The position numbers and the translations under genes were made by a program. From Bacteroidota bacterium (GTDB lineage: Bacteria; Bacteroidota; Bacteroidia; Chitinophagales; Saprospiraceae), in the NCBI GenBank assembly GCA_017857395.1, contig JAFMDF010000042.1, positions 1 through 44,663 on the forward strand: a DNA stretch of 44,663 bases, given 5' to 3'. This document shows, piece after piece, positions 27,042 to 35,216 of this stretch (position 1 is its first letter; the number at the start of each line of letters is the position of its first letter). Under the pieces are notes generated by a model. That model worked only from the letters and a program-made list of their open reading frames with translations. It was not told the DNA's origin and ran no database searches.

Positions 27042-28337
27042 ATGCTAAATAAATACCTACTCCTCTCCCTTTTATTTTCCCTTTTAAGCTGTAATCAAAT
27101 GCCTGAACCTGAAGTCGAAAAATCAAGCCCCAATACCGAAGAATCAAAAGTCCCAAGCTTTGACTTACCCGCTTTATTAACGGCAAAAGATGGTCAAAAA
27201 ATCAATTCAAAAGAAGATTGGGAAAATATCAGGCGCCCAGAATTACTACAATTGTTTGAGAAAGAAATGTTTGGAAAAGTACCATCAAATGATATTAAAG
27301 TAAATGTTGAAGAAAGAATAGCTACCAATAATGCTTTAGGAGGAAAAACTACTATTAAAGAAGTAATATTCACCTTTAGCAACCAAAGCAAAGAACTAAA
27401 AGCCACTCTTTTATTGTTTTTACCAAATAATAGAACCAGCCCTGCGCCCATATTTTTAGGCTATAATTTTGATGGCAATCATACCATTTTTCCAGACGAA
27501 TCCATCAGCTTACCGAATACTTGGATGCGTAAAAACACCACTTATGGAATGACCGATGATACCGCAAGTCAATTATCCAGAGGTGTAAAAAGCTTTAGAT
27601 GGCCTGTTTTAAATATCATCAATCGAGGATATGGATTGGCAACGATGTATTATGGAGATATTGACCCTGATTTTGATGATAATTTTGAAAATGGTATCCA
27701 TGCTTTATTCCCTCAAAAACCGAATAAATCAGAATGGGGTTCTTTGGCTACTTGGGCATGGGCATTTTCCAAAGTGGTGGATTATTTTGAAACGACCAAT
27801 ACCATTGACCACGAAAAAGTCATCGTTATGGGGCATTCTAGGTTGGGAAAAACAGCCCTTTGGGCAGGAGCAGTTGATGAGCGATATGCCATGGTCATTT
27901 CAAATAATTCGGGTTGCGGAGGGGCAGCTTTGTCTAAACGAAAATTTGGCGAATCCATAAATGCCATTAATACTAGATTTCCCCATTGGTTCAACGATAA
28001 TTTTAATCAATATAATGACCAAGAAGAAAAATTACCTTTTGACCAACATCAACTAATTGCTTTAATGGCGCCTCGACCTGTCTATATCGCAAGTGCCGTA
28101 GGAGATACTTGGGCAGACCCCAAAGGAGAATTTTTGTCGGGAAAACATGCCACACCTGCTTATCAATTATATGGTTTGAATGGTTTAGAAATAGCCGAAC
28201 AACCACCCATTAATCAGCCTGAAAATTCAGGTCATATTGGCTATCATGTTCGGAGTGGCAAACACGATTTGACGGTTTATGATTGGGAGCAATATTTGGA
28301 TTTTGCAGATATGCATTTGAACGAGATAAAGGATTAA
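27042..28337 (+). CDS. CE15 glucuronoyl (4-O-methyl-glucuronoyl) methylesterase-like lipoprotein
   Basis: This 431-residue lipoprotein (LLSC, C17) has the CE15 alpha/beta-hydrolase fold. The nucleophile S266 sits in GHSRLGK, and H408 in RSGKHDLTVYDW is the catalytic histidine. The acid normally found 23 residues after the serine is replaced by N289 (NNSGCGG); D355 in GDTWADP is the likely substitute, a variant described for some bacterial CE15 enzymes. The family cleaves esters between glucuronic acid and alcohols, best known in lignin-xylan linkages. In a marine sulfated-glycan locus another uronate ester or amide may be the target. It supports uronic acid in the substrate. No sulfatase is adjacent; the neighbours are the PhoD gene and a small fragment. 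Confidence 0.87.
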   Translation: MLNKYLLLSLLFSLLSCNQMPEPEVEKSSPNTEESKVPSFDLPALLTAKDGQKINSKEDWENIRRPELLQLFEKEMFGKVPSNDIKVNVEERIATNNALGGKTTIKEVIFTFSNQSKELKATLLLFLPNNRTSPAPIFLGYNFDGNHTIFPDESISLPNTWMRKNTTYGMTDDTASQLSRGVKSFRWPVLNIINRGYGLATMYYGDIDPDFDDNFENGIHALFPQKPNKSEWGSLATWAWAFSKVVDYFETTNTIDHEKVIVMGHSRLGKTALWAGAVDERYAMVISNNSGCGGAALSKRKFGESINAINTRFPHWFNDNFNQYNDQEEKLPFDQHQLIALMAPRPVYIASAVGDTWADPKGEFLSGKHATPAYQLYGLNGLEIAEQPPINQPENSGHIGYHVRSGKHDLTVYDWEQYLDFADMHLNEIKD

Positions 28338-28416
28338 ATTCTAGGAGTAACCCCTTTCCACTAAATTGTTACAAGCCTATTTTTCCAAATTGCATTTTCT
28401 CCCCTACTTTTCAGCT

Positions 28417-28680
28417 ATGAAAAGAAAGTTTTACTACCTTTTATTTATTATAGGCTTCTTGGGATATATTGGTTACCAAAAAGCGATTCCTGCCAAAATT
28501 GGTACGTCAAAAATAACCAATATTCCAACTAAAACTAAGCCATTTTGGAATCCCCGTTACCGAATACATCCAAGTCCTTCCAATGGGGAATTTGCCATTA
28601 GCAATCCGCCTATCTTAAAAATTCCAGTAAAAAAAGGAAACTTTGCGTCTTCACGTCTTTGCATGCGTATAAAAAACTAA
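28417..28680 (+). CDS. Short membrane-anchored hypothetical protein, possibly a gene fragment
   Basis: From ATG 28417 the frame encodes 87 residues: an N-terminal hydrophobic segment (FYYLLFIIGFLGYIGY) and then a proline-rich tail that breaks off without a domain. The open frame reaches upstream to a TTG at 28366 that adds nothing recognisable. It lies 22 bases before the PVC-type cytochrome gene on the same strand. I do not recognise it. The anchor followed by a truncated soluble part makes a decayed larger gene as likely as a genuine small protein. Confidence 0.45.
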   Translation: MKRKFYYLLFIIGFLGYIGYQKAIPAKIGTSKITNIPTKTKPFWNPRYRIHPSPSNGEFAISNPPILKIPVKKGNFASSRLCMRIKN

Positions 28681-28702
28681 CTAACCATTCCAATTCAAAT
28701 AA

Positions 28703-30949
28703 ATGAATCAAAAATTTAAAATATTATTCTTGTGTGCAATAACTGCCACAGTCGCCTGCAAAGAGCAAAAAAGCAACATTTCCACCGACGAATTTATCCT
28801 AAAAGACGGTTTTAAAATCGACTTGGTAGCCGCTGAACCGCTATTAAGTTCCCCAATGGCAATGGAAGAAGATGCCGATGGGAAATTATGGGTGGTAGAA
28901 ATGCCGGGCTATATGCGAGACATCAATGCCTCCGAAGAAGATACCCCAGATGGCAGAATTGTCATTTTAGAAGACAGCGACAAAGATGGAGTAATGGACA
29001 AAAGAACCGTCTTTTTAGATGATTTGGTCTTGCCAAGAGCCATTTCATTGGTCTATGGCGGATTATTATACACCGATGCCCCCAAATTATGGTGGACAGC
29101 GATTGAAAATGGGCAGCCTAAAGACGAACCCGTTTTAGTCGATTCCTTATATGTTGTAGGTGGAAATATCGAACACCAACCCAATGGTTTATTTTATAAT
29201 TTGGATAATTGGATTTATAGTGCCAAATGTCAAGTCCGTTATCAACGAAAAAATGGAGAATGGATAAAAGAAGTCGTTGGTCGCAGAGGACAATGGGGCA
29301 TTGGGTCGGATGATGAAGGTCGTTTATTTTATAATTCTAATAGTACACCGCTTGAAGCTGATTTTAATACACCGAAACAGCTAAGAGAAAATCCTTATTT
29401 CAAGCCTAGTAAAACGTATAATAATCGCTTGGATGCAAGTAGAAAGGTTTATCCTTATCAGGCAACTGCCGTCAATCGGGGGTATAATAAAGGCGTTTTG
29501 GATAGTTTAGGGATGCTGAATAAATTCACTTCTGCTTGTGGGCCAGTTGTTTATCGAGGCGACCAATTTCCAGTAGATTTTCAAGGCAATGCCTTTGTTT
29601 GTGCACCAGAAGTGAATTTAATTAAACGGTATTTGATTAGTGAAGAAAATGGGAAATTGACAGGAAAACAAGCCTATACTGGTTCAGAATTTTTGATTTC
29701 CAAAGAGGAAACCTTTCGACCTGTTAATTTATATAATAGTTTGGATGGAGCAATGTATATAGTCGATTTGAGAAAGGGCATTATTCAACATCGCGCCTAT
29801 ATGTCCAATTATTTACGAGAGCTGATTTTAGAAAGAGGACTGGATAAAGTAACAGGTATCGGTCGGATTTATAAAATTACTGCTACCCCTCAATCGAATT
29901 CCGACACCCCTGATTTCAGTCAATATACTGCCGCCGATTTTGTAAAATTATTACAACATCCTAGTGGTCAGCTAAGAAGTTTTGCCCAAAAGCAATTGAT
30001 TTTTGGCAATCATCAAGAAGAAAAAGGAGCTATTGAAAAAATTGCTTTAGATAATACTACTGAATATGGTCAGATTCATGCGCTTTGGACTTTAGAAGGT
30101 TTAGGTACATTGGATATTGAATTATTAACTAAAATAGGTACAGAAAGTAGCAGTCCAATTGTACTAAAACAGGTGTTGCAACTAGCCAAATTATTTAAAA
30201 AGGACGAGCCGAAATTATTGCCTATTTTTAAAAAAGCCATTGCCTTAAATTCTCAAAAAGTAGATTTGCAATTGGCGAATACACTAGGACATTTTTCTAT
30301 TGGTAAGTCAAGAGGTTATTTAGGTATGTTAGCTGATAAATATGCCAATGAACCCATTTTTGTGGAGGCGATGATAAGTGGATTAGCGGGAATGGAACCC
30401 ATTTTTTTAAAGGAAATGATTAGAAAAGTACCTGACTCTAAATTGGTTAGTTCCTTAAAAGAAACCATCGAAAATCAGAAAAATAATGACCTGCAATTGC
30501 CAACTATTCCTACCAAAGCATATTTAGACGGCAGAACGCTTGGCGCAAAAAATTATGAAATGTATTGTGCTACTTGCCACGGCATAGATGGGAAAGCATC
30601 AGATGGACTTGCCCCGCCTTTATACGAATCAGAATACATCACCACCTCCGCCGAAAAATTGATTTTAATTAGCTTGAACGGGATGCAAGGGCCTGTGACC
30701 GTTAAGGGAAAGGTATACGATACAGGCGCAATTATGCCTGGGGTTCGACATAATCCTGCATTAAATGATAAAGATTTGGCGGCTTTATTGCGCTTTATTG
30801 TGAATGGTTTAGCTAGTTCTGGACCTAGGATTAATGCCGATTTAGTAAAAAAATTGCGGGAGCAGACAGCTAATCAAGAGGAATTATTTACAGAAGAAAG
30901 TTTGGAGATTTGGTTGAAGGAATATGCTAAACTAGAAGAGGCAAAATAA
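28703..30949 (+). CDS. PVC-type haem-binding CxxCH lipoprotein (beta-propeller dehydrogenase + cytochrome c)
   Basis: The 748-residue product is a lipoprotein (TVAC, C20). Residues about 30-390 match the beta-propeller 'membrane-bound dehydrogenase' domain of planctomycete-type CxxCH proteins (FKIDLVAAEPLLSSPMAMEEDADGKLWVVEMPGY, DGRIVILEDSDKDG). A HEAT-like helical stretch follows, then a C-terminal cytochrome c with haem site C622-A-T-C625-H626 and M-containing ligand region (AIMPGV). Such proteins are proposed to oxidise sugars or alcohols at the cell surface and pass electrons on, without biochemical proof that I know of. It is the second of three cytochrome proteins in this window. Confidence 0.9.
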   Translation: MNQKFKILFLCAITATVACKEQKSNISTDEFILKDGFKIDLVAAEPLLSSPMAMEEDADGKLWVVEMPGYMRDINASEEDTPDGRIVILEDSDKDGVMDKRTVFLDDLVLPRAISLVYGGLLYTDAPKLWWTAIENGQPKDEPVLVDSLYVVGGNIEHQPNGLFYNLDNWIYSAKCQVRYQRKNGEWIKEVVGRRGQWGIGSDDEGRLFYNSNSTPLEADFNTPKQLRENPYFKPSKTYNNRLDASRKVYPYQATAVNRGYNKGVLDSLGMLNKFTSACGPVVYRGDQFPVDFQGNAFVCAPEVNLIKRYLISEENGKLTGKQAYTGSEFLISKEETFRPVNLYNSLDGAMYIVDLRKGIIQHRAYMSNYLRELILERGLDKVTGIGRIYKITATPQSNSDTPDFSQYTAADFVKLLQHPSGQLRSFAQKQLIFGNHQEEKGAIEKIALDNTTEYGQIHALWTLEGLGTLDIELLTKIGTESSSPIVLKQVLQLAKLFKKDEPKLLPIFKKAIALNSQKVDLQLANTLGHFSIGKSRGYLGMLADKYANEPIFVEAMISGLAGMEPIFLKEMIRKVPDSKLVSSLKETIENQKNNDLQLPTIPTKAYLDGRTLGAKNYEMYCATCHGIDGKASDGLAPPLYESEYITTSAEKLILISLNGMQGPVTVKGKVYDTGAIMPGVRHNPALNDKDLAALLRFIVNGLASSGPRINADLVKKLREQTANQEELFTEESLEIWLKEYAKLEEAK

Positions 30950-31010
30950 AGTAAGCGACAAAGTCATAGTAATTTGTAAATCAAGGCTATTTTTAATTTT
31001 CTGATTGTAA

Positions 31011-31190
31011 TACCGACAATTTTTGGTACGATGAAACTGTCCCAGCGGGACAAAATGTCGGTAGAAAATGATGCTTTCTCAAATCCAAAATCTGCCTTTA
31101 GATACATTATGTATCACATTCAGTACCTAAAAGCATGGTAAAACCAGAGTAAATCTACATTTTCTACCGATATAAAATCCCTAAAAGGGT
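31011..31190. repeat. Multi-stem palindromic intergenic element
   Basis: Several perfect stems are nested here: TACCGACA/TGTCGGTA (31011-31018 with 31056-31063) enclosing GTCCC-agc-GGGAC (31039-31051); TCGGTAGAAAATG/CATTTTCTACCGA (31058-31070 with 31158-31170) enclosing GATACAT-t-ATGTATC (31101-31115); and CCCT-aaa-AGGG (31079+100, that is 31179-31189). The stems share arms, so two alternative folds are possible. No open frame fits. It may be a palindromic mobile unit or a transcribed structured RNA upstream of the fucosidase gene. Confidence 0.7.
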
Positions 31191-31308
31191 TAACATTTAA
31201 AATCACCGCAATCAGTTAATTTTAATTTTTAACTTATCGACTTTTGTGTCTAACTTTAAGGCAGAACAACTTCTTTCTCAAAAATTGAATATAGATTTCC
31301 ACTAATTT

Positions 31309-33381
31309 ATGAAAAATACCTTCGTTATCATTCTCTTTTCTGGGCTATCCTTTTTTTCCTGCCAACAGCAAAAAATAGTAGCACCACCCGCCCCTATTCT
31401 TCCAGTACCTACGCCAACGCAAATCGCTTGGCAAGAAATGGAATTTTATGCCTTTGCGCATTTTAACATGAATACTTTTTCTAATATGGAATGGGGTTTT
31501 GGGGATGAAAAACCAGCACAATTTAACCCGACAGCACTAGATTGCCGCCAATGGGCAAGAGTAGCTAAAGAAGCAGGAATGACAGGGATTATTTTAACCG
31601 CTAAACATCACGATGGCTTTTGTTTGTGGCCTTCCAAATACACCGAACATTCTGTAAAAAATTCGCCGTGGAAAAATGGCAAAGGGGATTTAGTGAAGGA
31701 CTTGGCAGAAGCCTGTAAAGAATATGGCTTAAAAATGGGGATGTATTATTCTCCTTGGGATAGGAATCATGCGGCTTATGGCAAACCCGAATATATTACT
31801 TATATGCGCAACCAATTAAAAGAAGTATTGGGAAATTATGGGGAATTTTTTGAAGTTTGGTTTGATGGTGCAAACGGAGGAACTGGTTATTACGGGGGCG
31901 CAAATGAAGAAAGAAAGGTAGATAAAAAGACCTATTATGATATGCAAAACACCTATCCAATTATACGAGAATTGCAGCCCAATGCCATGATATTTAGTGA
32001 TGCGGGGCCCGATATTCGATGGGTAGGCAATGAACATGGTTATGCCTTTGAAACTATGTGGTCCAATCTATTACGAGATTCCGTCTATGCGGGAATGTTG
32101 GAGTATAGTGAAAAATATGCACCAGGACAAGAATTTGGTACGCATTGGGTGCCTGGAGAAGCGGATGTATCCATTCGCCCAGGTTGGTATTACCATGAGT
32201 ATGAAGACCATAAAGTGCGGTCTTTACCAGAATTGCTGGATATGTACTATAATTCTATTGGTAGAAATACCACCTTTTTATTGAATTTTCCAATTGACAA
32301 AAGAGGCTTGATTCACGAAAATGATGTGGCAAAATTACAGCAACTAACTGCTAAAATTAAAGAAGATTTTGCGCAGGAATTGGCAAAAGGCAGTAAAGCA
32401 ACGGCGACCAATGTAAGAGGAATTGGTTTTGAAGCAACTCATGCCATAGATGGTCAAAAAGAAACCTATTGGGCGACTGAAGATGGACAAAAAACGGCTG
32501 CGATTACAATTGAATTAAAAGAATCAACTACATTTAATCGTTTTTTGGTACAAGAATATATTGCTTTAGGACAACGGGTAAAAGCTTTTAGTTTAGAAGC
32601 CAAAACAGATAAGGGTTGGCAGGAAATAGCTACTGCCACCACGATAGGCTACAAAAGAATTTTACGCTTACCAGAAACGACTGCTACTGCCATTCGCCTA
32701 ATTATTAAAGATGCAAAAGCGAGTCCAACCATTTCCAACATTGAATTATATCATGCCCCAAAGTTAGTCGTTCCACCAACTATTTCTAGAAATAAAGAAG
32801 GTATGGTTACAATGGAAGTCCCAGAAGAAGGAATAGCTATTCATTACACTTTAGATGGCAGTCAACCAAGTCTTCAATCTACGAAATACAATCAACCATT
32901 TAGTCAAATTAGTCCAGCAGTTATTCAAGCTATAGCCGTTGCCGAAAATAAGCAAAGTGAGGTAAGTCGTACAGAAATGGACATCAGTTCTGCTAAATGG
33001 CAGGTAGTTGGTATAGATGAAAAAGCAGAAAAAGTGATTGATGGAAAAGAACATAGTTCCTGGTCAGCAGTAGGGAATAAAAAGGGCAATGAAATTATTA
33101 TTGACCTCGGCGAATCGCTTACCTTAAAAGGTTTTAGGTATTTGCCGATGCAGGATAGGTGGTTTTCTGGTTTAATAAAAGACTATGCTTTTTACACGAG
33201 TTTGGATAATAAAAATTGGCACTTAGCTAAAAAGGGAGAGTTTGCTAATATTTTTAATAATCCAATTTGGCAAAGCGTTACTTTTAAGCCGCAAACGGCT
33301 CGTTTTATTAAATTAAAGGCATTGACTACGGTGGATGATAAACCTGCTACTTTTGCGGAGATTGGGGTGTTGACCGAATGA
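31309..33381 (+). CDS. GH29 alpha-L-fucosidase with C-terminal discoidin-like domains, lipoprotein
   Basis: This 690-residue lipoprotein (FFSC, C18) carries the GH29 barrel at about 35-360: MEFYAFAHFNMNTFSNMEWGFG, TAKHHDGFCLWPSKYT, the nucleophile D186 in EVWFDGANG, and SIGRNTTFLLNF near the end of the barrel. Two galactose-binding/F5-8-type-C-like modules follow at about 375-480 and 570-690, with a chitobiase-like linker (EEGIAIHYTLDGSQPS) between them. GH29 retaining enzymes remove alpha-L-fucose. The surface lipidation and binding modules fit attack on fucosylated or fucan-type oligosaccharides. It stands alone between spacer elements; the next gene is a sulfatase. Confidence 0.93.
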   Translation: MKNTFVIILFSGLSFFSCQQQKIVAPPAPILPVPTPTQIAWQEMEFYAFAHFNMNTFSNMEWGFGDEKPAQFNPTALDCRQWARVAKEAGMTGIILTAKHHDGFCLWPSKYTEHSVKNSPWKNGKGDLVKDLAEACKEYGLKMGMYYSPWDRNHAAYGKPEYITYMRNQLKEVLGNYGEFFEVWFDGANGGTGYYGGANEERKVDKKTYYDMQNTYPIIRELQPNAMIFSDAGPDIRWVGNEHGYAFETMWSNLLRDSVYAGMLEYSEKYAPGQEFGTHWVPGEADVSIRPGWYYHEYEDHKVRSLPELLDMYYNSIGRNTTFLLNFPIDKRGLIHENDVAKLQQLTAKIKEDFAQELAKGSKATATNVRGIGFEATHAIDGQKETYWATEDGQKTAAITIELKESTTFNRFLVQEYIALGQRVKAFSLEAKTDKGWQEIATATTIGYKRILRLPETTATAIRLIIKDAKASPTISNIELYHAPKLVVPPTISRNKEGMVTMEVPEEGIAIHYTLDGSQPSLQSTKYNQPFSQISPAVIQAIAVAENKQSEVSRTEMDISSAKWQVVGIDEKAEKVIDGKEHSSWSAVGNKKGNEIIIDLGESLTLKGFRYLPMQDRWFSGLIKDYAFYTSLDNKNWHLAKKGEFANIFNNPIWQSVTFKPQTARFIKLKALTTVDDKPATFAEIGVLTE

Positions 33382-33406
33382 TAAACTAGCCATTCATCCT
33401 GAGTAT

Positions 33407-33495
33407 AAAATCATAAATCTTACATCTTACATCTGCATAAAGGAACATTTTGACTGAATAAACAGATATTAGATAGGTTTATGATTTATGATTTT
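33407..33495. repeat. Short intergenic unit with 13-bp perfect inverted repeats
   Basis: AAAATCATAAATC at 33407-33419 is the exact reverse complement of GATTTATGATTTT at 33483-33495. The 63-base interior repeats the word CTTACATCT/CTTACATCT-like at 33419-33432. It lies between the fucosidase and the next sulfatase, and overlaps the start of an open frame whose true start is later at 33533. Confidence 0.5.
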
Positions 33496-33532
33496 TTGCC
33501 CATGCCATACCGTTATTAAATTAATTATTACA

Positions 33533-34900
33533 ATGAAAAACCTAAGCTACCTATTCCTATTCTGTGCCCTTCTTGTCAATTGCCAATCACCAAAAGAATC
33601 CACCAAAAAAGAGCTATCCAAACCCAATGTCATTTTCATCCTAACCGATGACCAAGGGTCTATGGATGTAGGCGCTTATGGCACCAAAGATATTCAAACC
33701 CCCAATATTGATAGGATTGCCAAAAAAGGCGTCCGATTTACCCAGTTTTATGCTAATGCACCCATTTGTTCGCCTTCTAGAGCCGCTATTTTAACGGGCA
33801 AATCGCCCATCAATGCAGGTGTTCCAGGTAATGTTTCCTCGACTCCAAATCAACAAAAAGGCATGCCAGCGGCCGAAATCACCATAGCAGAAAAACTAAA
33901 ACAGAGTGGTTATAAAACAGCAGCAATTGGTAAATGGCATTTGGGCTATACCCCACAATTACAACCAACAGGACAAGGTTTTGATTATCATTTTGGACAT
34001 TTAGTCGGCTGTATAGACAACTATTCTCATTTCTATTATTGGAATGGACCTAATCGGCATGATTTATATCAAAACGGGGAAGAAATTTATCGAGATGGGG
34101 AATACTTTCCAGCTATGTGCTACGAAGAAGCGGCTACTTTTTTAGATAAAAATCAAAACAATCCCTTCTTTATATATTATGCCATGAATACCCCACATTA
34201 TCCTTATCAAGGAAGCAAAAAATGGTTGGACTATTATAAGGAAAGAGGAGTCCCCTACCCTAGAAATATTTATAATGCCTTTACTTCTACAATGGATGAT
34301 TATATCGGTAAATTATTGGATAAGGTCGAGGCATTGGGCTTAACGGAGAATACGATTATCATTTTTCAATCCGACCATGGGCATTCCACAGAAGAACGAG
34401 CGCATTTTGGTGGTGGTAGTGCTGGGCCATATAAAGGAGCCAAGGGGTCGCTGTTTGAAGGGGGAATAAGAGTGCCTGCTATCATTAGTTGGCCGAATAA
34501 AATTCCACAAAATGAAGTGCGTTCTCAATGGGGAATAGCTAGTGATTGGTTTCCTACCATTTTGGAATTATGTGGCATTCCTTCAGGCAATCATGCTATT
34601 GATGGTACAAGTATCGCCAACATTATTCAAGCTGAAAATGCCCCTGAAATTAGAGATACATGGCATTGGAATTTTGGCAAACATTGGTCAGTGCGAAAAG
34701 GCGATTGGAAATTATTATATGATCCTTTGGATACTACAAAAAAACGAAGACCTGCTCCGAATAAACCCGAAGATAAATTGTTTTTAGTGAATTTGAAGGA
34801 TGATATCGGGGAGACGACTAATTTGGCTGCTCTGTATCCTGAAAAAGTTAGGGAATTGCAGGCTTTGTATGAAAATCGAAAAAAGACACTTGAAAAATGA
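33533..34900 (+). CDS. Sulfatase, arylsulfatase A-like (S1, lipoprotein)
   Basis: The 455-residue product from ATG 33533 is a lipoprotein (LVNC, C17). I reject the in-frame ATG 33488, because its 15 extra codons fall in an inverted repeat and precede the signal. D39-D40 (LTDDQGSMDVGAYG), formylglycine site C79-S-P-S-R, GKWHLGY, QSDHGHSTEERAHFGGG and EGGIRVPAIISWP complete the S1 pattern. The signal peptide and linker (NCQSPKES..KKE.SKPN) are nearly the same as in the next sulfatase, although the catalytic parts differ. It is the first of two tandem sulfatases and is separated from the second by a repeat-filled spacer. Confidence 0.93.
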   Translation: MKNLSYLFLFCALLVNCQSPKESTKKELSKPNVIFILTDDQGSMDVGAYGTKDIQTPNIDRIAKKGVRFTQFYANAPICSPSRAAILTGKSPINAGVPGNVSSTPNQQKGMPAAEITIAEKLKQSGYKTAAIGKWHLGYTPQLQPTGQGFDYHFGHLVGCIDNYSHFYYWNGPNRHDLYQNGEEIYRDGEYFPAMCYEEAATFLDKNQNNPFFIYYAMNTPHYPYQGSKKWLDYYKERGVPYPRNIYNAFTSTMDDYIGKLLDKVEALGLTENTIIIFQSDHGHSTEERAHFGGGSAGPYKGAKGSLFEGGIRVPAIISWPNKIPQNEVRSQWGIASDWFPTILELCGIPSGNHAIDGTSIANIIQAENAPEIRDTWHWNFGKHWSVRKGDWKLLYDPLDTTKKRRPAPNKPEDKLFLVNLKDDIGETTNLAALYPEKVRELQALYENRKKTLEK

Positions 34901-34917
34901 CCGTTTAATGTCTAGCT

Positions 34918-34965
34918 ATCCGTGGTACTTTATTAATACGTGGTAAAAATTTCTGTACCACGGAT
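34918..34965. repeat. Intergenic inverted repeat with ATCCGT/ACGGAT ends
   Basis: ATCCGTGGTAC (34918-34928) is the exact reverse complement of GTACCACGGAT (34955-34965) with a 26-base loop containing another ACGTGGTA word. Its ends share the ATCCGT/ACGGAT core of the elements at 1000, 5049 and 19271. It lies 18 bases after a sulfatase stop codon and may help terminate transcription. Confidence 0.55.
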
Positions 34966-34982
34966 TTAGATGGAAAAATAAT

Positions 34983-35142
34983 AGACTTGTTACCCTTTGA
35001 GAAGTGCTACAGTAAAATTCGTATTTTTTCGATAGTTTGGCTTAAAAAATTAGTGCATAGCCCAGTTACGGACTCATTTTTTAGGTTAAAATAGCGAAAA
35101 AAGACGTTTTTAATGGAGTATTTATTAAAGGGTAACAAGTCT
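34983..35142. repeat. 160-bp MITE-like element with 16-bp perfect terminal inverted repeats
   Basis: AGACTTGTTACCCTTT at 34983-34998 is the exact reverse complement of AAAGGGTAACAAGTCT at 35127-35142. The 128-base interior is A+T-rich, has no open frame of note and no strong secondary stem. The base triplet AAT flanks both ends and could be a target duplication, although a 3-base match is weak. The size and perfect ends fit a non-autonomous miniature transposable element between two tandem sulfatase genes. Confidence 0.7.
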
Positions 35143-35216
35143 AATATTAATTTATACTACTGAATTTAACAATCAACTCAATATTGACTATCCACTAGCC
35201 TACTTAAAATCAAAAC

